Assembly: GCF_900106995.1 (NCBI RefSeq) | Contig: NZ_FNOK01000021.1 | Location: 62,001 to 126,000 of the forward strand | Direction of reading: 5' to 3' | DNA length: 64,000 bases | Source: Saccharopolyspora shandongensis | Lineage (GTDB): Bacteria > Actinomycetota > Actinomycetes > Mycobacteriales > Pseudonocardiaceae | Part shown: positions 55,747 through 63,497 of the stretch, piece after piece | How the letters are laid out: every line of letters begins with the position of its first letter | Numbering within the stretch: position 1 is the first letter of the stretch | Notes under the pieces: model-generated | Told to the model about the DNA's origin: nothing | What the model saw: only the letters and a program-made list of their open reading frames with translations | Database searches by the model: none | Translations under genes and position numbers: made by a program

Positions 55747-56630
55747 CCACCCCGACCACGAAACCGGCGACGACAGTGCACACTCCCACCCGCCCTACGC
55801 CTCCTGCCGCCGGCCGGCCCCGGATCATCCTGCTGGGCATCGACGGGCTCCGCTGGGACCTCGCAGCGGATTCCCCGGCCGCCCCGGCTTTGCGCGCCAT
55901 GGCCGCCGAGGGCGAACTTCAGCCCATGGTGATGGAAGCGCCCACCATGTCCGGCCCGGGATGGTCCTCCATCCTCACGGGGACGACTCACGCCGAGCAC
56001 GGGGTGACGGACAATTCCTTCGTGGGGCACCGGCTCTTCAGCCATCCGGACCTGCTCTCCCGAGCCTTCTACCAGGACCTTTCGACCAGGACTTTCGCTG
56101 CCGCGGGCTGGCCGCCGCTCGTCTCCCCGGAAGGGCTGGGACCGGTCATCCACCAGCGGCTCGAGCAGCAGAAGGCCGGGCTGCACACCGTTATCTCCCG
56201 CGACGGTGAAACCCACGGATTCGTCAGCATCGACGCCGAGATCACCGATTTCACCCTCGCGGCGCTCACGTCCCACCGCGTTCCCGATGTGGCCTTCGTG
56301 TACTTCTGCGATGTGGACGATGCCGGGCACGTCTACGGCGCCCGCAGCGAGCAGTACCAGGCGGCACTGGCCCGGGTTGACCGGCACATCAGCCGCATCC
56401 GCCAGGCCGTGCAGGCCCGGGTGGATGAACACGCCGAGAACTGGCTCCTGGTGGTGGTGGCGGATCACGGACATCTGGACGAGGGAGGGCACGGCGGGAG
56501 CACGCCCGAGGAACGGAACTCCTTCATCCTGCGCTGGCAGGCAGGCGGATCGCTCACCCCCTGGCCCGGGTCGGTCTCGCCGCACGAACTGCTGGAACTA
56601 CTGCTGGACGAGAGCTCCCGGGAGCGGTAG
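55743..56630 (+). CDS. Alkaline-phosphatase-superfamily phosphohydrolase/phosphodiesterase
   Basis: 295 residues. Metal-binding Asp34 in IILLGIDGLRWDL, nucleophile Thr68 in MEAPTMSGPGWSSILTG, then YFCDVDDAGHVYG and VVVADHGHLDEGGHGG with the remaining Asp/His ligands. This is the nucleotide pyrophosphatase/phosphonoacetate hydrolase branch of the superfamily. No signal peptide, so it works inside the cell on imported substrate. ATG 55743 overlaps the HAD stop as ATGA. Last gene of the operon; 56631-57016 downstream holds nothing recognisable. Confidence 0.9.
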   Translation: MTTPTTKPATTVHTPTRPTPPAAGRPRIILLGIDGLRWDLAADSPAAPALRAMAAEGELQPMVMEAPTMSGPGWSSILTGTTHAEHGVTDNSFVGHRLFSHPDLLSRAFYQDLSTRTFAAAGWPPLVSPEGLGPVIHQRLEQQKAGLHTVISRDGETHGFVSIDAEITDFTLAALTSHRVPDVAFVYFCDVDDAGHVYGARSEQYQAALARVDRHISRIRQAVQARVDEHAENWLLVVVADHGHLDEGGHGGSTPEERNSFILRWQAGGSLTPWPGSVSPHELLELLLDESSRER

Positions 56631-57016
56631 CGCCCAGCATTGCACTCACGCACACGCGAAGACTCCGTTCAAGCCCATCCATGCTGGTTTCCTCGGGTGG
56701 CGCAGGGTGATACGGCAACATCGTCACGCGTATGACGAACCACGCCCACAGCGCCCGGACCCATTGGTCCGTCCTGATAGGACGGACCACGTGCCCGCGA
56801 GCGGCAGTGTTCGAATGTCGTCGGCTCGGTATGGGTTCACGGGATACATCTGCAGACCGTCGGGTACATCTCGGGTGCAGCCGTGCAGCCATCCTTACCT
56901 GGTCAGCAAGAGCGAACCTCGTTTGGAAATCTCCGGTACCTGGGGAAACTCGGGGGTAAATGGCCGTCTCAGGCCATAGGTGGTCGGCTGCCTAGGCCCG
57001 GTCTAGGGAGTGTGTG

Positions 57017-57643
57017 GTGTCTGCGAACAAGTTCACCGAGCGGCTGACCCGCGATAACGCGGCCGTGGTGCTGGTCGACCACCAGGTCGGTCTGTACAGC
57101 GGTGTGCGTGACATCCCGGTCGGGGAGTTGAAGCACAACGTGGTGGCCCTGGCCAAGGCGGCGCAGGTGCTGGGGCTGCCGCTGGTGGTGACCACCACCG
57201 CGGCAGACAGCATGTGGGGGCCGGTCATTCCCGAGCTCGCCGCGGTGCTCCCGGACGGCTTGGAGGTCATCGACCGCTCGACCGTCAACGCGTGGGACGA
57301 CCCGCGGGTCGTCGGGGCAATTCGGGCGACCGGCAGGAAGAAGCTGATCGTCACGGGTATTTCGACCGAGGTGTGCCTCGCCTTCCCGGCCATCAGTGCC
57401 ACGGCGGAGGGGTTCGATGCGTATGCGGCGATCGACGCGTCCGGCACGTTCTGGCGGGCTAAGCGTGAGGTGGGCCTTTTGCGCATGCAGCAGGCTGGGG
57501 TGATCCTGGTCGACTACTCGAGTGCCATCGTTGAGATCCTCGCTGACAACGCGGATCCGCTGGCCGCTGATGTCTACGCTGCGCTCGACATGCCTTTCGC
57601 GGTGCTCGTCGGCCAGATCACCTCGGCGTTGCCCAAGAGCTGA
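57017..57643 (+). CDS. Isochorismatase-family cysteine hydrolase
   Basis: 208 residues. The catalytic triad is visible: Asp in AAVVLVDHQVGLYSG, Lys in ATGRKKLIVTG, and Cys in GISTEVCLAFPAISA. The family includes YcaC-like hydrolases, nicotinamidases and N-carbamoylsarcosine amidases; this one is nearest to the YcaC-type (SVNDxxD..........VCV) group of unassigned substrate. GTG 57017 (or 57014) follows AGGGAG. Stand-alone. The region 57644-58022 has no other gene. Confidence 0.87.
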   Translation: MSANKFTERLTRDNAAVVLVDHQVGLYSGVRDIPVGELKHNVVALAKAAQVLGLPLVVTTTAADSMWGPVIPELAAVLPDGLEVIDRSTVNAWDDPRVVGAIRATGRKKLIVTGISTEVCLAFPAISATAEGFDAYAAIDASGTFWRAKREVGLLRMQQAGVILVDYSSAIVEILADNADPLAADVYAALDMPFAVLVGQITSALPKS

Positions 57644-57958
57644 CCGCATTGGTCGATGCCAGGACGATCCCCTCGATGCACTCAGCGAGTCGGGGCGCAC
57701 TGCTGTTCCCCGCGCATTTCCCCGGGCCGGGCGCAGCCGAAGTGCGGCGCGTAGGCGACCGCTTCGAGGTGAAGGAGTGGGCGGCATGGCGGTGAGGTTC
57801 TGCGGCATCCCGTGCGCGATCGATCCGGCCGGCACCGCGCGGTTCGCCGTGCCGACGCTTGTGGGCGGTCAACCCGGTGCGGGCGTCCAGCGCGGGCCCG
57901 ACTGCACAACGGTCGGTGTGCTGATCGGTCGAATGTCAGTCGAGGTCCTCGGTACTGC

Positions 57959-57992
57959 GGACAATCAGGTCCATTGTGGACTCCTGTTGTCC
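57959..57992. terminator. Imperfect long hairpin between convergent genes
   Basis: GGACAATCAGGTCCA (57959-57973) faces TGGACTCCTGTTGTCC (57977-57992) with a small bulge. It lies between the plus-strand isochorismatase-like gene and the minus-strand Dabb-like gene, and could terminate either. Confidence 0.4.
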
Positions 57993-58022
57993 GGCGACCT
58001 CACATCCCGACCGTCGGGGACC

Positions 58023-58319
58023 TCACAGATCCTTGTTGCCGAACACATCCTCGTACAGTCCCGCCAACTCGGTCGTATCCACGATTTCGGCGAGTCGCTC
58101 CAGTGCGTCCGGACGAGTCAGCGCCGTGCGCTTGTCTTCGAATTCGGCGACGGACATGTCCAGCTCGAGGATCGTGATCACCTGCCGGTCGTCGGCGGCG
58201 TTGCGTGAGACGCTGACCTTCGCGGGGTAGTCGTCCACATCCTCCGGAACCCAAGCTTCCATGAACTGCTCATACGTCACGCCCGCCTTCAGGGTTCGTA
58301 CGAACACAGCACGCAACAT
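58023..58319 (-). CDS. Small Dabb/ABM-like alpha-beta barrel protein
   Basis: 98 residues starting MLRAVFVRTLKAGVTYEQFMEAWVPE, then VSVSRNAADDRQVITILELDMSVAEFEDKRT. A single alpha+beta domain of ferredoxin-like fold is inferred from this pattern; no catalytic residues can be named. ATG 58319 is preceded by AAGGGG. It lies downstream, in the same direction, of the VOC/hydrolase/monooxygenase operon (gap 171 bases) and could be an accessory enzyme of that pathway. Confidence 0.6.
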   Translation of the reverse strand: MLRAVFVRTLKAGVTYEQFMEAWVPEDVDDYPAKVSVSRNAADDRQVITILELDMSVAEFEDKRTALTRPDALERLAEIVDTTELAGLYEDVFGNKDL

Positions 58320-58490
58320 CGCTACCCCTTGAAAGAGAATCCTGGCTGCCAACCATGCTAACCATGGCCACCGACAGGCCACCAAAATCTACTGGCCGGC
58401 GCCGCGGGCGCGTTGGCTGGGCCCATCACGTCAACTCTGCTGCGGCTTGACATTCAAGCTCCTGGGATGTCTTTCAGCTCGTCCGCCCGG

Positions 58491-59429
58491 TCACATCGGC
58501 GGCGCGATGAACAGGCCGCGGTCGACGTCGTTGTGCGAGCGGGCGGCGATGAACTCGTCCATCTCGTTCGCGGTGCCCCACTGGTCGGCGTTGGCGGGAT
58601 CGGTCAGGTCGTAGATGTGCGGGTGCCAGGTGTCCTCGTCGATGATCTCGAGCTCGGTCGTGTATTCGACGGTGTTCCCGGCGTGGTCGAGGAAGTAGCT
58701 GAACGAGTTGTCCCCGGCCCGGTGCCGTCCCGGTCCCCAGAGGCGCTCGAAGCCAAGGCGGTGCAGGCGCCCGGTGCCGCGCATGAACTCGTCGACGCCG
58801 CGCATCTCGAACGAGGCATGGTGGAAGGCGGCATGCGGGCCGCGTACGAAGCCGAAGCTGTGGTGGAAGGTGTTGCACCGCAAGAACCACATGATCTCGC
58901 GGTCGCCGATGCGCATCGTGTCGGACAGCCGGAATCCGAGGTTTTCGATATACCAGCGGACGGTCACTTCCGGGGTGGGCGTGTTCATCAGCACGTGCGA
59001 AAGCCGTACCGGGATGGACTCGCGCTCCTCGATCTTGCGGTGCGCCCGGACCGCGACGTCCGCGGAGACCTCGACGACTCGCCCCTCGTTGTCGAAGAAC
59101 CGGACGCCGTAGCCGCCGCCTGGTGTGTCCAGTACGCGGGGTTCGTGGACGAGCGTCACTCCTCGACCGATCAGCTGCTCGGTCAAGGTGTCCACGTCGG
59201 CGGGGCTGGCGGAGCCGAACGCGATGAGGTCCGTGCGCTTCTGGTCGTCCTCGCGTAGCCGGACGACATACAGCTCCGGTGAGCCCTCGGCGGCGAGAAA
59301 GGAAACCCCCGAGTCATTGGCCGTTTCCGTCAGCCCCCACGTCTCCCGGTAGAACGTGCGCTGGTCGGCGAAGTTCGGCATCGCGATGTCGACGTGCCGC
59401 AGGTGTGTGATCAGACCGGTGGCGTGCAT
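58491..59429 (-). CDS. VOC-family extradiol dioxygenase/glyoxalase-like protein
   Basis: 312 residues with two VOC repeats: N-terminal LITHLRHVDIAMPNFADQRTFYRETWGLTET, C-terminal RLSHVLMNTPTPEVTVRWYIENLGFRLSD. Metal-ligand candidates are His in the second repeat (RLSHV), His in PHAAFHHASFEM and Glu in GNTVEYTTELE, as in type I extradiol ring-cleaving dioxygenases. It lies directly downstream of the alpha/beta hydrolase on the same strand (one base), so it acts in the same pathway: hydroxylation, ring opening, C-C hydrolysis. Confidence 0.85.
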   Translation of the reverse strand: MHATGLITHLRHVDIAMPNFADQRTFYRETWGLTETANDSGVSFLAAEGSPELYVVRLREDDQKRTDLIAFGSASPADVDTLTEQLIGRGVTLVHEPRVLDTPGGGYGVRFFDNEGRVVEVSADVAVRAHRKIEERESIPVRLSHVLMNTPTPEVTVRWYIENLGFRLSDTMRIGDREIMWFLRCNTFHHSFGFVRGPHAAFHHASFEMRGVDEFMRGTGRLHRLGFERLWGPGRHRAGDNSFSYFLDHAGNTVEYTTELEIIDEDTWHPHIYDLTDPANADQWGTANEMDEFIAARSHNDVDRGLFIAPPM

Positions 59430-59430
59430 A

Positions 59431-60600
59431 TCAGTTCCCTTCTGTTGCTGGTTGGCCGAGCCGGTCGGTCAGCCAGTCGACGATGGTCGGCAGGACGGGT
59501 CCGGATCCCATGTGTCCGCCGGGAAAGAGCCGTGCGGTCTTCGGGTCACCGTGCTCGAGGGCGAGGTGGATGTCGGCGGAGGCGTTCTGCTGATCGTCCT
59601 TTCCGTTGACCAGCAGCAATGGGCACGACTTCAGGTCCAGAATTCCCTGGTCCAGCAAGGAAAGTTCGGGGCAGCGCGCGACGTAGTCCGCGAAGGTGGT
59701 GCCACCGAAGATGCGAGCGCGGGCGGGCATGAGATCCATCAGGTAGGACGAGGCGTTCCGGGACTTCTCCTGCCATTCGGGCTGGAACGTCAGGTGCACC
59801 CCGCCGCCCCAGTTGACCGCGGCGGTGAGATGTTCGCGGTGCGTGTGCGCCAGTTTCATCGCCCAGTACCCGCCGAAGGACAGCCCGAGGGCCGCGATCC
59901 GATCCGCGTCGAGGTCGTTCCTGCTCCGCAGCCAGTCGAACACCGGATCCCACTGGCGTTCCGCGTCCGGACCGGCCAGCACCGGAGACTGCCCGACACC
60001 CGGCTTGTCGATGTGCACCGTGGCGAAACCACGTTCGCGCAGTAGCCGACCGCGGGCGTAGCTCTCCTCTTTCCACACGTCGATTCCGCCCCACATCAGC
60101 ACAATCGGTGACCTGGCCGCGCCGGAGCCGGGTGGCCGGGCCACCAGGAACGAGACGGAGTCACCTTCGCCCGTGCGGCCGTCGAACGGGACGCTGACCT
60201 GCTCGACGGGCGTGTTCTCCAGTTCGCAGACCCGGGCGAAGTAGGTCCGAGCCAGCTCGTATGCGGCCAGCTTGGCGGGATGGATGGGCGATGGGTATCG
60301 CCCGAGGAACGCGAACTGGTAGGCCTGCCACCAGTTCTCCAGCGCGGTGCCGCGGTCGCCGTCGACCTCGGCCCGCTCGGCCGCCGCCGCGAACTCCGCA
60401 GCGCCGCCGAGCCAGTGCTCCGCCCAACGGACCGGGTCGATGCCGGGAAGCGTCTCGATGTACCGGGAAGCCGCGGCCTCGCCGATGGCGTTGAACGGGT
60501 TGCGCCGCTGCGCGAGATGCGTACGCAACCACGACTTCGCCTCGGGCAGGGACGGGGCGGTTTCGTCGGACAACCGAACCTCCTCATTCACGTCGGTCAT
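59431..60600 (-). CDS. Alpha/beta hydrolase (C-C bond hydrolase, FrsA/DHPON-hydrolase type)
   Basis: 389 residues. An N-terminal helical domain (about 1-130) precedes an alpha/beta hydrolase with nucleophile in ALGLSFGGYWAMKLA (near 237), an acid in VNGKDDQQ and His in FPGGHMGSG. The fold order and length resemble 2,6-dihydroxypseudooxynicotine hydrolase and related C-C hydrolases. ATG 60600 overlaps the monooxygenase stop as ATGA; the frame extends further upstream only antisense to that gene. Middle gene of the catabolic operon. Confidence 0.87.
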   Translation of the reverse strand: MTDVNEEVRLSDETAPSLPEAKSWLRTHLAQRRNPFNAIGEAAASRYIETLPGIDPVRWAEHWLGGAAEFAAAAERAEVDGDRGTALENWWQAYQFAFLGRYPSPIHPAKLAAYELARTYFARVCELENTPVEQVSVPFDGRTGEGDSVSFLVARPPGSGAARSPIVLMWGGIDVWKEESYARGRLLRERGFATVHIDKPGVGQSPVLAGPDAERQWDPVFDWLRSRNDLDADRIAALGLSFGGYWAMKLAHTHREHLTAAVNWGGGVHLTFQPEWQEKSRNASSYLMDLMPARARIFGGTTFADYVARCPELSLLDQGILDLKSCPLLLVNGKDDQQNASADIHLALEHGDPKTARLFPGGHMGSGPVLPTIVDWLTDRLGQPATEGN

Positions 60601-61721
60601 GCCGGGAGCGCCATCCGTTGGTGGCACGCCTCGATGAGCGGATACGAATCGCGATGTCGTTGCTCCTGCTCGAGGCCTGCGATCGCGACCGATGTCTTCA
60701 CCAAGACCGCGCACCGTTCCCGACGGCGGTCCATGAATGCCTCGAGAGCCTTCCGGGTGTCCTGGCAGCGGTCCAACTCCTGCGCCAGGACCAGGCCGTC
60801 CTCGATGGCGAGTGCGGCCCCGCTGGCCATCTGCGGCGAGGGCGCGTGCGCGGCGTCGCCGATGACGATGCTGGTCCCGTCGGACCACGACGTGTCGACG
60901 AACGCGGTCTGCACGGGCCGTCGAATCACCGAATCGGACCGTGCGACCTGGGGGCGAATCTCGGCGACACGGCCGGAGAACGGGGCCAGCAGATCTCCCA
61001 TCCGCGGGGCGAGGTCGGCATCCGGAAGCACGTCCGGTCGAACCTCGTTCTCGGTGAGGAAGACGTATGCCTGGCTCGGGGAGATCGGCACGACTCCGGT
61101 CTGGTGGCCGGTACCGACGAAGGTGTGGATGCTGGTGGCCCAGTCGGGACGCGGCACGAGGGCCCGCCACACCATCTGGCCGTGATAGCGAATCGGGGTA
61201 GGACGGCCGATGAGGTCACGTACGACGGAACGAATGCCATCGGCACCCACGAGCAGGTCGACGGTTCGCACCGTTGCGTCGGTCAGTTCGGCGCGTGCCT
61301 GACCATCCCCATGGTCCAGGTGGGAAACACTGAGTCCATAGTGGATCCGAGCACCGAGCCGCAGCGCCTCGGTGCGCAGGATTCGGTGCAGTTCTGGGCG
61401 CGCGATTCCCGCCATGGCCGGGCGATCCTGGCCGATCAGCCGCGGGAGCTCGATCGGGTTCGCCACCCCGTTCGCGTCGACGTTGGTGATAACACTCATG
61501 CCGTATCCGGTGGCAAGGCACTGATCGGCCAGCCCCAGGCCGTCGAGCGCACGAAGCGAAGGGCCGGTCAGGCTCAGCCCCCAGCCGGCGGCGGCACCCT
61601 CGGCGCCCGTTTCGATGACCTCGACCAGCCATCCCCGTCGAGCCAGGGCGCACGCTGTGGTCAATCCCGCGATGCCGGCACCGACGATCAGCGCTGAACG
61701 CGCGCCGTCACTGTTGTCCAT
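60597..61721 (-). CDS. FAD-dependent aromatic monooxygenase (class A)
   Basis: 374 residues. SALIVGAGIAGLTTACALARRGWLVEVIE at the N-terminus, DLLVGADGIRSVVRDL (DG motif) and GTSIVIGDAAHAPSPQMASGAALAIEDGLVLA (GD motif). This fits single-component hydroxylases such as salicylate or dihydroxypyridine hydroxylases. First gene of a minus-strand operon with the C-C hydrolase and the VOC dioxygenase, divergent from an AraC regulator and a truncated FAH-family gene. The substrate is unknown; an aromatic or pyridine ring compound is inferred. Confidence 0.9.
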   Translation of the reverse strand: MDNSDGARSALIVGAGIAGLTTACALARRGWLVEVIETGAEGAAAGWGLSLTGPSLRALDGLGLADQCLATGYGMSVITNVDANGVANPIELPRLIGQDRPAMAGIARPELHRILRTEALRLGARIHYGLSVSHLDHGDGQARAELTDATVRTVDLLVGADGIRSVVRDLIGRPTPIRYHGQMVWRALVPRPDWATSIHTFVGTGHQTGVVPISPSQAYVFLTENEVRPDVLPDADLAPRMGDLLAPFSGRVAEIRPQVARSDSVIRRPVQTAFVDTSWSDGTSIVIGDAAHAPSPQMASGAALAIEDGLVLAQELDRCQDTRKALEAFMDRRRERCAVLVKTSVAIAGLEQEQRHRDSYPLIEACHQRMALPA

Positions 61722-61777
61722 AGGTCCTCCATGCCGCTGTACTCGGCCAAGCTAGGTCGGCAGCCCCGGGTTCCCAG

Positions 61778-61852
61778 TCCGGTTCAGGCGGACGTTGTCC
61801 GGTTCCGGCAACGGTTCCGGAATCGGATACCGACGTCTGGAACCGGACAACG
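61778..61852. promoter_or_regulatory. AraC-type half-site cluster upstream of the monooxygenase operon
   Basis: TCCGGTTC occurs at 61778-61785 and again at 61798-61805, in the same direction and 20 bases apart, the spacing expected of AraC/XylS direct repeats. The second copy also starts a long palindrome: CGTTGTCCGGTTCC (61793-61806) and its exact reverse complement at 61839-61852. The cluster is about 60-130 bases upstream of the monooxygenase start, and on the other side precedes the truncated FAH-family gene and the AraC gene. Confidence 0.55.
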
Positions 61853-61917
61853 ACCTCGTGGCCGCAGACCTAGCGTGTCCGGCACGGCGACCGGAGGTCC
61901 GAACAGGAGGACGACAC

Positions 61918-62095
61918 GTGCGCATCGGCAACCTCGCGGGACGGCTCACCCTGTTCACCGCGACCAACCCGGTCGGCGCGGTCGACGTTGAGAAGGCGTC
62001 GGCCGGCCGGTTCGGCTCGGACCCGCAGGCGGTGTTCGCGGTGTGGGAGGAGTTCCTCGGCTGGACGCGTGCCGCCGACCCGACCATTCCCACGA
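61918..62095 (+). pseudogene. Fumarylacetoacetate hydrolase family, N-terminal fragment
   Basis: GTG 61918, with CAGGAGG upstream, starts a protein reading MRIGNLAGRLTLFTATNPVG, then VDVEKASAGRFGSDPQAVFAVWEEFLGW. This is the usual N-terminus of FAH-family hydrolases of aromatic catabolism. After about 58 residues the similarity ends; the following in-frame residues to 62175 are unrelated. The catalytic domain is deleted. It is divergent from the monooxygenase operon, so it was probably the first gene of the companion transcript. Confidence 0.65.
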
Positions 62096-62207
62096 GAAGC
62101 ACGTGCTCGTCGCGGACTGGTTCGCCGACCGGCTGTTCGCCTCGATGGCCCGTGTTCCGCCACCTCGATCGGTGACATGATCGTCTCGCCTATCAAGGAG
62201 GTGAGCG

Positions 62208-63182
62208 GTGTTGTCGAGTCCCCTCCGTGATTTCGTCATCACGAAGTCCGGCAATCCGGTGAACCTGCTCCACTCGGCGGCCCGGCTCTTCGGCGGGGCG
62301 GTCACCACCAGCCCCCTCGGCCCCCTCGCCGAGGGTGAACACGAGGTACGCGGTGTCGCGGCCGCGGACTTCGCCGTCGGCTACTTCGCCTCCTCGTTGG
62401 CGGTGCGGGTCGGCACGGCGCCCGGCAGGGACTCGTACTTCGTCAACCTGGGCCTGGCCGGTGAGATCTCCGCGAGTCGTGGCGGCCGGCAAGCCGTCCT
62501 CAGCCGGGCAAGGGCCGGGGTGTTCAATCCGGGCGACGCCCAGGAACTTCGCCCGAACCGGCCGGGGACGAGATTCCTGGGCCTGCGGATCGACGCCGGA
62601 CTCGTCCGGCGAGAACTCGCGGCGCTCACCGGGCGCCCGACCGGTTCCACCGTGCGTTTCGACCTTCCGCTCGACCTATCCGAACCACGGGGCAGGGCGG
62701 TGAAGCTGCTGATCGGGTCATTGATCGAGCAACTCGACTCCGACGATCCGCTGTTCCAGCGGGAGGAACTGCAACGGAGCCAGTTGCGCTGCATCGTGAC
62801 CGCGCTGCTGCTGGCCCAGTCGCACACCCATACCGCCGCGCTGCGCGGCGTCCCCCGGATGCCGCATCCCAGAGCGCTGCGTGCGGCCGTCGCCTTCGTC
62901 GAAGCCAACCTGCCGGAACCGATCTCCCTCGGCCAGATCGCGGAGGCAGCCGGGTGCAGCGCGCGGACGATCAGCAGCGCGTTCCGGGAGAAACTCGGGA
63001 CATCTCCGATGGGTTACGTCCGCAACCTCCGGCTGGACCGGATACGCCACGACATACTGTCGACCGGTGATCGGGTCGGAGAAATAGCGTATCGCTGGGG
63101 CATAACCCATCTTGGCCGATTCGCGGGCGAGTACCGTTCGCGGTTCGGCGAGCTTCCGTCGACCACCGCCGCCCGGAGGTAG
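62208..63182 (+). CDS. AraC-family transcriptional regulator
   Basis: 324 residues. N-terminal AraC-binding-like domain (VRGVAAADFAVGYFASSLAVRVGTAPGRDSYFVNLGLAGEI) and the C-terminal AraC HTH (LGQIAEAAGCSARTISSAFREKLGTSPMGYVRNLRLDRIRHDIL and VGEIAYRWGITHLGRFAGEYRSRFGELP). Probably starts at GTG 62208 with GGAGGTGAG just before. It lies across the FAH fragment from the monooxygenase operon, whose promoter has AraC-like repeats, and is the likely activator. Confidence 0.9.
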   Translation: MLSSPLRDFVITKSGNPVNLLHSAARLFGGAVTTSPLGPLAEGEHEVRGVAAADFAVGYFASSLAVRVGTAPGRDSYFVNLGLAGEISASRGGRQAVLSRARAGVFNPGDAQELRPNRPGTRFLGLRIDAGLVRRELAALTGRPTGSTVRFDLPLDLSEPRGRAVKLLIGSLIEQLDSDDPLFQREELQRSQLRCIVTALLLAQSHTHTAALRGVPRMPHPRALRAAVAFVEANLPEPISLGQIAEAAGCSARTISSAFREKLGTSPMGYVRNLRLDRIRHDILSTGDRVGEIAYRWGITHLGRFAGEYRSRFGELPSTTAARR

Positions 63183-63458
63183 TTCCCACAGTCCTGGGGC
63201 AGTCCGTGGGCGACCCGCGATCCGTCCGGACCGCTTGACGCATCCCGGTGTGCTCCGGCTGATGTCGAGCGCCATCCACCGGCAACGGCGCCTCCAGGGC
63301 GAAGTCCTGTCCGATCGTGGTTGTGCGGTGGTCGATATGGCGCGAGTTCCCGGAAACACTTCGTGTCCACCGCGCCAGGAGCGGCGCGCGCCGGTGGGCA
63401 TGCCCGGCTCCGGGCTGCTGATCGGAGGACATGAATCGGTCTGATCGACTACCTATGT

Positions 63459-63488
63459 GCGGAGGGGCGAACAGGCCCGCCCCTCCGC
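63459..63488 (-). terminator. Terminator after the MFS exporter gene
   Basis: GCGGAGGGGCG (63459-63469) and CGCCCCTCCGC (63478-63488) form a perfect 11-bp stem with an eight-base loop, 10 bases beyond the MFS stop on the minus strand. The rest of 63183-63458 has only unsupported frames. Confidence 0.7.
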
Positions 63489-63497
63489 GCAGATCGC

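Noticed and set aside
56206-56979. 257-residue plus-strand frame after the phosphodiesterase
   Set aside because: Starts inside the phosphodiesterase gene in another frame; the part beyond 56640 has no similarity or ribosome site.
63014-63401. Minus-strand frames between the AraC gene and the MFS gene as a transposase remnant
   Set aside because: No transposase motif (DDE, HTH or RuvC) could be recognised in any frame.
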